A stretch of 34,361 nucleotides of DNA from positions 1-34,361 of the forward strand of contig NZ_NHRX01000013.1 in NCBI RefSeq assembly GCF_016653115.1. Reading direction: 5' to 3'. Origin of the DNA: Rhodocyclus purpureus (GTDB taxonomy: Bacteria > Pseudomonadota > Gammaproteobacteria > Burkholderiales > Rhodocyclaceae). Positions 25,618 to 34,361 of the stretch are shown here, one piece after another (position 1 is the stretch's first letter; each line of letters opens with the position of its first letter). The notes under the pieces are model-generated. The model worked only from the letters and a program-made list of their open reading frames with translations, was not told the DNA's origin and did no database searches. Position numbers and translations under genes: made by a program.

Positions 25618-26356
25618 CACGAACTCCAATCCCTACCGATGTCGTCGTAGCCACGGCACCCGCCGTGAGTACCTATAACTTTCGCTGAGAAGCGCCAATG
25701 CTCGCGCCGGCTCGTCTTTTTGCCGGTCATCGACCGATCCGGGCGTATTGCGAGACCTGCCGGGAGGGTCGAAGACACGAAATGTGCAACTTATTGCATA
25801 TTCAGGCAGTGCTTTGGAGCGCCTGACACTTTTCCTGAGCCACTCCATGCCTACAGCGTAGGCCCGAATCTGCCAAAAGGAAAGAATTTTTTATAACTTT
25901 AGATATAGAAAATTACACGCTGATGACGACGGCGCCCGTATCAGGGGAATGGCTGCGCGTGAGGAGGCTTGCCAGCGGCCACGCCGGCTCGTTTCAGCGC
26001 CCCAAAGAATGCTTTTGGCATGGACGCGACTCCGATCGGCGCGCGCGGCGGCACGACAAGCCGGCGGTCGATGGCCATGGCATTGGCTGCGGGACGCCAT
26101 GGCTGCGTTTCGTGTGCGGGATCGATGCCAACAGCGGCGCCGGAAAACGGAGGCAAGGATGCGCCGACTATGACTTTAGTCAGTGACGGTGACGCGCTGG
26201 TGACATGCGGCACACGCCTGCACGGCCGCAGCGGGCGCTCAGCTCATGCAGTGCATCCGGTCGTGGAATTGCCCGCCGCGAGGCATGCAGGCGGGCGCAA
26301 CAGCGCTGCCGCAGCCAGCGGCTGTCACTGCCGGGGGGGAGGCGAAGGGAGGGGTA
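25618..26356. other. Gene-poor stretch with a low-GC segment
   Basis: I see no supported gene in about 740 bases. Base composition drops markedly around 25780-25920, with an A/T-rich block near 25883-25916 (TTTTTTATAACTTTAG at its centre), unlike the GC-rich neighbours. Short frames exist on both strands (for example 25923-26186 plus and 25941-26213 minus) but lack ribosome sites and recognisable similarity. The part after 25920 returns to high GC. It may be decayed sequence or an acquired fragment. Confidence 0.5.
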
Positions 26357-26382
26357 CTGCCTGGCCGCGCCGGGCCAGGCAG
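26357..26382 (-). terminator. Strong hairpin downstream of the maeB operon
   Basis: CTGCCTGGCC (26357-26366) pairs perfectly with GGCCAGGCAG (26373-26382) over a 6-base loop, 58 bases beyond the stop of the small gene at 26440 on the minus strand. No T-run follows on that strand, so termination may be incomplete or factor-assisted. Confidence 0.5.
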
Positions 26383-26439
26383 GAGGGTCGGTCAGGCCGA
26401 AGCAAGCCGCGCCTGAGAGAGGCAGACGCGGCCCGCGCG

Positions 26440-26696
26440 TCAGCGCTTTCCGGTGGACTTTCCGGCGTGCTTGGTGGCTGGCCTTGCGGGCTTGCCGTAC
26501 TTGCTGAACACCTGGCGGGCGTCCTCGTGCGCGCGCTCCAGCGTGCAGATCGACGGGTCGTCGTCGTGCAGGGTGAAGAAGTCGTCGGCCTGTGCGCGCA
26601 TCACCATCGCGATCGCCACGTCGTCGGCGATGTCGTATTTCTCGGTGATCAGCGTCGTGACTTCGTCGAGATGCTGCTCGTAGCTCATCGTGGCGC

Positions 26697-26700
<4 letters not shown>
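26440..26700 (-). CDS. Small conserved-looking protein coupled to maeB
   Basis: An 86-residue frame begins MSATMSYEQHLDEVTTLI and its ATG (26700) overlaps the maeB stop as ATGA, so translation is probably coupled. The first 65 residues look like a compact acidic helical domain (DIADDVAIAMVMRAQADDFF, TLERAHEDARQVFSKYG); the last 15 are a basic Lys/Thr/Pro tail. There is no signal peptide or membrane helix. An internal Met at residue 5 is an alternative start. I do not recognise the family. The genetic coupling suggests it may bind or regulate malic enzyme, or simply share its expression. Confidence 0.75.
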
Positions 26701-28979
<2,279 letters not shown>

Positions 28980-29126
28980 GTTTTTGGTCTCCTGGGACAG
29001 CGGACGGCGTCGAGCCGACCTCACCGGTGGAACGGGCAGGACGGCCCCTCCCCGGCAAAGGTTCCAGTATCGCCGCAGCCAACGCCTTCGGCAATCACGT
29101 TTGCATCGCGCCGTTCATCGCACCCT

Positions 29127-30053
29127 TCATGGTCGCCGGCTGCGCGCGGTTTCCAGCGCCTGGCAGAGGCGCTCGGCACCGTCGAGCAGGCGCGGCGTGT
29201 GCCGCTGGATCAGTTCCGGCGGCACGAAGAAGAGGTTGTCGCGCGCAACCGCCTGCAGCGATGGCCAGCGCCGCCAGTCGTCGAGCCATTCCGGGCGCGC
29301 CGCATCCATGCCGCTGGCGACGATCGCCTCCGGGTTGGCCTTGAGCACGGCCTCGACGCTCACCTTCGGTGCCATCGTCGAGAGGCTGCCGAAGACGTTC
29401 TCGCCGCCGCACAGCCGGATCGCGTCGCTGATGATCTGCCGGCCGCCGACGGTCATCAGCGGCTGCTTCCAGATCTGGTAGAAGGTGCGCACCTGCGGCC
29501 GCCCGGAATAGCGCGCCGACAGCACCGCCAGCCGCTCGCGGAAACGCTGCGCCGCCGCGCGCCCGGCCGCCGCTTCGCCACCGAGCTCGCCGAAGCGCTC
29601 GAGCGCACGCGCGACGTCCTCGATGCGGTCGGGCTGCGAGACATAGACCGGGATGCCGAGCGCGCGCAGGCGCTCGACCTGCGCCGGCGCGTTGCCGCTC
29701 TGCCAGGCGATCACCAGGTCGGGCTTGAGGGCGAGCACGGCTTCCGGGTCGATGCGCGTGTAGCCGCCGACCCGCGGCAGGCGGCGCGCGGCTTCCGGGT
29801 AGTCGGCGTAATCGACGCTGCCGACGACGCGATCGCCGACGCCGGCCGCGAACAGCGTCTCGGTGACGTGCGGTGCCAGGCTGACGATGCGCCGCGCCGG
29901 TCGCGGCAGGCGCAGGGTGTTGCCGGCGTCGTCGCTGACGACGAGCTCCTGTTTGGCAGGCGTGGCCCCGCCGGCGGCTGCGGCAAGCGGCGCCGCGGCA
30001 ATGAGCGCGCCGGCGAGCCCGGCAGCGACCAGCGTCAAGACTGAAGTTCTCAC
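29127..30053 (-). CDS. btuF: Corrinoid (vitamin B12) ABC transporter substrate-binding protein, BtuF family
   Basis: BtuF-type proteins capture cobalamin or cobinamide in the periplasm for an ABC importer. The 308-residue product has an N-terminal signal peptide (about 1-27), then two Rossmann-like lobes of the helical-backbone receptor class: RIVSLAPHVTETLFAAGVGDRVVG, VGGYTRIDPEAVLALKPDLVIA, later MTVGGRQIISDAIRLCGGENVF and NPEAIVASG. GTG 30053 is the start, because AGGAG lies eight bases before it and it overlaps the stop of the preceding gene as GTGA. Its cobalamin specificity comes from operon context with cbiB and the decarboxylase; the receptor class alone also includes haem and siderophore binders. 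The btuC and btuD partners are not in this window. Confidence 0.88.
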   Translation of the reverse strand: MRTSVLTLVAAGLAGALIAAAPLAAAAGGATPAKQELVVSDDAGNTLRLPRPARRIVSLAPHVTETLFAAGVGDRVVGSVDYADYPEAARRLPRVGGYTRIDPEAVLALKPDLVIAWQSGNAPAQVERLRALGIPVYVSQPDRIEDVARALERFGELGGEAAAGRAAAQRFRERLAVLSARYSGRPQVRTFYQIWKQPLMTVGGRQIISDAIRLCGGENVFGSLSTMAPKVSVEAVLKANPEAIVASGMDAARPEWLDDWRRWPSLQAVARDNLFFVPPELIQRHTPRLLDGAERLCQALETARSRRP

Positions 30054-31057
30054 GGTGACGACTCCTGTTGCACTTCTTCGAGCGCGGCGGCGAGCCGCGA
30101 CCATTCCTCCTCGTTCCCAGGCAGGCCGAAGCGCAGGCCGCACGGCGCGTCCTCGAACAGGCGCGTGAGCACCGCGCGCCGTGCCAGCGCCGCGTACACA
30201 CGGCGGGCGTCGGGCAGGGGCAGCCAGCAGAACAGCGCGTTGCGCCGCACCGCACCGAAGGGCGCGAGCAGTTCGGCCAGGCGCTGGCTGTCTTCCGCCA
30301 GCCGGAGACGCGTCGCCGCCTGCCAGTCGCGGTCGGCGAGCGCGCCGGCGGCGACCAGCCGCGCCGGTCCGGCGACCGGCCACGGTCCGATGCGCTCGGC
30401 CAGCGCCGTGCGCAAGGTCTCGGGCGCCAGCGCGAAACCGACGCGGGCGCCGGCGAGCCCGTAGAACTTGCCGAGCGAGCGCAGGACGACGACGTTGTCG
30501 GCGAGCCCGGCGGAGCGAGGATCACCGCCGACCAGGGACAATTCGGGAGTCGCGTCGCCGAAGGCCTCGTCGACGACGAGCCAGCCACCGTGCGCGGCGA
30601 GCGTCGCGGCCGCGGCGAGCAGTCGCGCGCGAGAAAACACCTCGCCATCGGGGTTGTTCGGATTGACGAGGACGACGACTTGCGCGGTCTGCGCGACCTG
30701 TTCGAGTTCGGCGGCAGCAAAGCGCTGCGGCGTGCGTCCGGCCACGGCGAAGGCGTGCGGGTGCTCGGCATAGGTCGGCGCCAGCACCGCCACCGGCCCC
30801 GGTGGCAGGAGCGACGGCAGCACCTGGATCGCCGCCTGCGAGCCGGGCAGCGGCAAGGGCGCCGGGTGGCCGTAGGCGGCTGCGGCGACGGCGACGAGTT
30901 CGTCGTCGTCCTCGGGCAGGCGCTGCCAGCAGGAAGCCGGCAGCGGCGGCACCGGCCAGCCGAGCGGATTGATCCCGGTCGACAGATCGAGCCAGTCGGC
31001 GAGCGGAATCCCGTAGTGCGCCGCAGCGCGCCGCAAGCGGCCGCCGTGCTCAAGCAT
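30050..31057 (-). CDS. cobD: Threonine-phosphate decarboxylase (CobD/CobC type) of cobalamin synthesis
   Basis: This PLP enzyme of the histidinol-phosphate aminotransferase fold decarboxylates L-threonine-O-3-phosphate to aminopropanol phosphate, the linker attached to cobyric acid. The 335-residue product begins [18 protein letters not shown] and has [12 protein letters not shown], typical of this family. NPNNPDG lies at residues 132-138, the Asp pairing with PLP in VVDEAFGD (about 163), and the Schiff-base lysine at Lys197 in [18 protein letters not shown] 31057 lies inside the 3' end of cbiB (8-base overlap), and its stop overlaps the btuF start. The frame is open upstream but the family N-terminus fixes the start. 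Context and motif agree. Confidence 0.93.
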   Translation of the reverse strand: MLEHGGRLRRAAAHYGIPLADWLDLSTGINPLGWPVPPLPASCWQRLPEDDDELVAVAAAAYGHPAPLPLPGSQAAIQVLPSLLPPGPVAVLAPTYAEHPHAFAVAGRTPQRFAAAELEQVAQTAQVVVLVNPNNPDGEVFSRARLLAAAATLAAHGGWLVVDEAFGDATPELSLVGGDPRSAGLADNVVVLRSLGKFYGLAGARVGFALAPETLRTALAERIGPWPVAGPARLVAAGALADRDWQAATRLRLAEDSQRLAELLAPFGAVRRNALFCWLPLPDARRVYAALARRAVLTRLFEDAPCGLRFGLPGNEEEWSRLAAALEEVQQESSP

Positions 31058-32216
31058 GGTCGCCCCGCACATGGAGGCCCGCCGCCGGCGCAACTGCGGA
31101 AGACACGTCGTCGCGCCCACCGCTTTCGGGAAGCGCGTCGGTGGCAACCGTCTGCCACCCGGCCGCCAGCAGCGCCAGCGCCATCCAGACCGCCAGCCAC
31201 AGCAGCAGCGCGCGGCGGACGAGGGCGACGGCGCGACCGATGTCGGTGCCGCGCGGCGGCAGGCCGGCGCCGAGGTCGGGTCGCTCCTCGACGCGGCCGT
31301 GGTAGATGGCCGCGCCGCCGAGCCTCACACCGAGCGCGCCGGCGCCGGCCGCCATCACCGGCCCGGCGTTCGGGCTGTCCCACTGCGGCGCCTGTCGGCG
31401 CCAGCAGGCGAAGGCGGTCCGGGTCGCGCCGCAGAGCGCGTAGGCGGTCGCGGTCAGCCGCGCCGGGACATAGTTGAGCAGGTCGTCGATGCGTGCCGCC
31501 GCCCAGCCGAAGGCGGCGAGCCGCGGCGTGCGGTAGCCCCACATCGCATCGAGCGTGTTCGCCAGGCGGTAGAGCACCGCGCCGGCACCGCCGAACAGCG
31601 CGAACCAGAACAGCGCAGCGAAGATCGCGTCGGCACCGTTTTCGAGCGTCGACTCGACGCAGGCACGCGCGACGCCCTCCTCGTCGAGTTCGGCAGTGTT
31701 GCGCGAGACGAGGAAGGAGACGTGCCGGCGCGCCGCGTCGAGGTCGCCGGCAACGAGATCGGCGCCGACCCGGGTCGCGTGCTCGGCGAGGCTGCGCCCG
31801 CCGAGTGCGAGCGTCAAGAGGAGCACGTCACCGATCCAGCCGAGGCGCGACTCGTCACAGACCCAGGCCGCCAGCGCCACCCAGGGCAGCACCGCGAACG
31901 CCCAGGCGAGGACACCGCCGGCGCGCCCGGCCGGGTCGGTCGCCGCGCGCACGCCGGCGGCCAGCGTTCCGCCGCCCGTAGTCGCCGCAGCAAAGGACAG
32001 GTTCAGGCGGCGCTCGATGAAATCGGCGAGCTTGCCGAAACCGACCAGCGGGTGAAAACGCGGCGGCTCACCGAACAGGCGGTCGAGCAGCACGGCGGCC
32101 AGACCGGCCAAGGGCAGCAGCATGAGGCCGGGGACGGCTGCCACGGCGACCGATGTCGCAGACGCGGGGAAGAATGCGGCAGAAGCTGCAGAAAGCGCAG
32201 CGGCAATAACGGACAT
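31050..32216 (-). CDS. cbiB: Adenosylcobinamide-phosphate synthase CbiB
   Basis: CbiB is an inner-membrane enzyme joining adenosylcobyric acid with aminopropanol phosphate. Family landmarks are [60 protein letters not shown] and [25 protein letters not shown] and [22 protein letters not shown]. Several hydrophobic helices are spread through the protein, including one at the C-terminus. From ATG 32216 it has 388 residues, longer than the usual 310-320, because of an N-terminal hydrophobic extension of about 30 and a long tail after the core. ATG 32123 would shorten it by 31 residues. Neither start has a good ribosome site, so the N-terminus is uncertain. It opens the cobalamin operon. Confidence 0.92.
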   Translation of the reverse strand: MSVIAAALSAASAAFFPASATSVAVAAVPGLMLLPLAGLAAVLLDRLFGEPPRFHPLVGFGKLADFIERRLNLSFAAATTGGGTLAAGVRAATDPAGRAGGVLAWAFAVLPWVALAAWVCDESRLGWIGDVLLLTLALGGRSLAEHATRVGADLVAGDLDAARRHVSFLVSRNTAELDEEGVARACVESTLENGADAIFAALFWFALFGGAGAVLYRLANTLDAMWGYRTPRLAAFGWAAARIDDLLNYVPARLTATAYALCGATRTAFACWRRQAPQWDSPNAGPVMAAGAGALGVRLGGAAIYHGRVEERPDLGAGLPPRGTDIGRAVALVRRALLLWLAVWMALALLAAGWQTVATDALPESGGRDDVSSAVAPAAGLHVRGDHA

Positions 32217-32292
32217 CGGAGGGAAGGAGCAAAGGATTCGGAAAAGGCGCTGACGCGCGGGCGCTCGCACAGGCGCACCCACGGGCGCCGCT

Positions 32293-32298
32293 ATTCTA
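32293..32298 (-). promoter_or_regulatory. Possible -10 element of the cbiB-cobD-btuF operon
   Basis: TAGAAT is read on the minus strand 77 bases before the cbiB start. The position 17 bases upstream reads CAAGTT, a weak -35. I looked for a cobalamin riboswitch in 32217-32361 and do not see its conserved core, so B12 control by riboswitch is not supported here. Confidence 0.35.
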
Positions 32299-32361
32299 CG
32301 CGCAAGCCGCCCCGCAACTTGCGCTGCGTGAACGGAGGGGAGTGAAGCAAAGGGCCATTTT

Positions 32362-34361
32362 GATGACGACACTGGATCGCCACACCCTGCGGGCTCGCGA
32401 TGACGGTTACGCCCTCAGCCACTCTCCATGCACTCCTCGCACAGTTCATTGCGAGGCGCGCAGCGCCGTGGCCGCACCGACGTCATTGCGAGGCGCGTAG
32501 CGCCGTGGCAGCACCGACGTCATTGCGAGGCGCGTAGCGCCGTGGCAATCCAGTTCGTTCTTCTGTCTCCTCGCCCTGCACGATGCGAGCCCTACGCACT
32601 GGGTCGCCACGCCCTGCGGGCTCGCGATGACGGTTACGCTCTCAGCCCCTCTCCATGCACGCCTCGCACTGCCGTCATTGCGAGGCGCGCAGCGCCGTGG
32701 CAATCCAGTTCGTTCTTCCGTATCTGCGACCTTCGCGATACGAGACCTACGCACTGGATCGCCACGCCCTGCGGGCTCGCGATGACGATCACGCTCTCAG
32801 GCCCTCTCCATGCACTCCTCGCACTGCCGTCATTGCGAGGCGCGCAGCGGCGTGGCAGCACCGACGTCATTGCGAGGCGCGTAGCGCCGTGGCAGCACCG
32901 ACGTCATTGCGAGGCGCGCATCGCCGTGGCAATCCAGTTCGTTCTTCCGTATCTGCGACCTTCGCGATTCCAGTTCGTTCTTCCGTCTCCTCGCCCTTCG
33001 CGATGCGAGACCTAAGCACTGGATCGCCACGCCCTGCGGGCTCGCGATGACGATCACGCTCTCAGCCTCTCTCCATGCACTTCCGGCACCGCCGTCATTG
33101 CGAGGCGCGCAGCGCCGTGGCCGCACCGACGTCATTGCGAGGCGCGTAGCGCCGTGGCAATCCAGTTCGTTCTTCTGTCTCTGCGACCTTCGCGATACGA
33201 GACCTACGCACTGGATCGCCACGCCCTGCGGGCTCGCGATGACGGCTACGCTCTCGGCCCCTCTCCATGCACTCCTGGCACCGCCGTCATTGCGAGGCGC
33301 GTAGCGCCGTGGCAGCACCGACGTCATTGCGAGGCGCGCAGCGCCGTGGCAATCCAGTTCGTGCCTCCATCTCTGCGACCTTCGCGATGCGAGACCTACG
33401 CACTGGATCGCCACGCCCTGCGGGCTCGCGATGACGATCACGCTCTCAACCCCTCTCCATGCACTCCTCGCACTGCCGTTCATTGCGAGGCGCGCAGCGC
33501 CGTGGCCGCACTGCCGTCATTGCGAGGCGCGTAGCGCCGTGGCAATCCAGTTCGTTCTTCTGTCTCTGCGACCTTCGCGATGCGAGACCTACGCACTGGA
33601 TCGCCACGCCCTGCGGGCTCGCGATGACGGTTACGCTCTCGGCCCCTCTCCATGCACTCCTCGCACTGCCGTCATTGCGAGGCGCGCAGCGCCGTGGCCG
33701 CACCGACGTCATTGCGAGGCGCGTAGCGCCGTGGCAATCCAGTTCGTTCTTCTGTCTCTGCGCCCTTCGCGATGCGAGACCTAAGCACTGGATCGCCACG
33801 CCCTGCGGGCTCGCGATGACGGTTACGCTCTCAGCCCCTCTCCATGCACTTCCGGCACCGACGTCATTGCGAGGCGCGCAGCGCCGTGGCCGCACCGACG
33901 TCATTGCGAGGCGCGTAGCGCCGTGGCAATCCAGTTCGTTCTTCCGTCTCTGCGACCTTCGCGATGCGAGACCTACGCACTGGATCGCCACGCCCTGCGG
34001 GCTCGCGATGACGATCACGCTCTCAGCCCCTCTCCATGCACTCCTCGCACTGCCGTCATTGCGAGGCGCGTAGCGCCGTGGCAGCACCGACGTCATTGCG
34101 AGGCGCGCATCGCCGTGGCAATCCAGTTCGTTCTTCCGTCTCTGCGCCCTTCGCGATGCGAGACCTAAGCACTGGATCGCCACGCCCTGCGGGCTCGCGA
34201 TGACGATCACGCTCTCAGCCCCTCTCCATGCACTCCTCGCACTGCCGTCATTGCGAGGCGCGCAGCGCCGTGGCCGCACCGACGTCATTGCGAGGCGCGT
34301 AGCGCCGTGGCAATCCAGTTCGTTCTTCTGTCTCTGCGCCCTTCGCGATGCGAGACCTACG
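32362..34361 (+). repeat. Tandem satellite of 192-bp palindrome-based units, truncated by the window end
   Basis: The units are built from a left arm L (CATTGCGAGGCGCG...GCCGTGGC) and a right arm R (CACTGGATCGCCACG...GCTCGCGATGACG), the same inverted arms as the single copy at 8053. L starts at 32447, 32484, 32521, 32676, 32831, 32868, 32905, 33096, 33133, 33288, 33325, 33481, 33518, 33673, 33710, 33865, 33902, 34057, 34094, 34249 and 34286. R starts at 32370, 32597, 32752, 33017, 33209, 33401, 33594, 33786, 33978 and 34170. From about 33096 the pattern is regular: two L's 37 apart, then R, period 192 (one copy 193). The left part is irregular, with three-L clusters, single-L units and one 36-base duplication near 32970. 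No true gene is inside. Confidence 0.95.

Noticed and set aside
25633-26213. Short frames in the gene-poor stretch (25633-25848, 25923-26186, 25941-26213)
   Set aside because: No ribosome sites, no recognisable similarity, and overlapping frames on both strands.
32217-32361. Cobalamin riboswitch upstream of cbiB
   Set aside because: I searched for the conserved B12-box core on the minus strand and did not see it; the leader is also short.
33446-34288. A 280-codon open frame on the minus strand in the satellite
   Set aside because: The repeat period of 192 is a multiple of three, so a frame free of stops in one unit stays open through all of them. The product is a repeated peptide with no ribosome site; it is an artefact of the repeat.
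32362-34361. CRISPR array
   Set aside because: Repeats are long, internally palindromic and separated by other repeated sequence, not by unique spacers of constant size; no cas genes are present.

Overview
The window looks like chromosome of a high-GC betaproteobacterium, most probably a member of the Rhodocyclales. This is an inference from gene content: the tolB-pal-cpoB-queE-queC order, an 87-residue IF-1 paralogue, RdgC, a two-domain MaeB, and REP-like palindromes in the intergenic spaces. A BciB-like protein hints at a phototrophic relative or ancestor but does not prove one. No phage, plasmid or complete insertion sequence is visible.

Layout. 1-400: a gene-free start, then a tRNA-Lys(UUU) on the minus strand with its own promoter and terminator. 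421-4544: a minus-strand operon, tolB-pal-cpoB (outer-membrane tethering) running into queE-queC (preQ0 synthesis); tolQRA are not here. 4722-9581: plus-strand M20D amidohydrolase, YcaO and a BciB-like iron-sulfur flavoprotein, with a solitary palindromic repeat before the last. 9633-11366: a truncated dinD meeting the end of an NYN-domain gene at a perfect hairpin. 11580-18179: CorC/CNNM-type transporter, a large hybrid histidine kinase, and a translationally coupled GAF-PAS-PAS sensor without an output domain. 18210-19901: a UbiB-family atypical kinase on the minus strand. 20221-22774: a cysteine-rich mini-protein, a tyrosine phenol-lyase-like enzyme, a candidate small RNA and infA. 23096-25161: ketopantoate reductase and RdgC. 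25618-26439: a gene-poor stretch. 26440-28979: maeB with a small coupled gene. 29127-32216: a cobalamin operon cbiB-cobD-btuF with overlapping genes. 32362-34361: a tandem satellite of 192-bp units that runs off the window.

Genes that work together: TolB, Pal and CpoB act in the cell envelope at division; QueE and QueC make consecutive steps to preQ0; CbiB and the threonine-phosphate decarboxylase join the aminopropanol arm to the corrin ring while BtuF captures corrinoids in the periplasm; the hybrid kinase and the GAF-PAS-PAS protein overlap by four bases and probably form one signalling unit.

The points I consider most worth a second look are the 192-bp satellite built from a hairpin repeat that also occurs alone at 8053-8174, the promoter-to-terminator small RNA candidate at 22176-22312, the cysteine-rich 62-residue protein at 20221, the phenol-lyase with an altered PLP-site residue, the output-less sensor, and the hairpin that marks the broken dinD. 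None of these could be tested against a database here.
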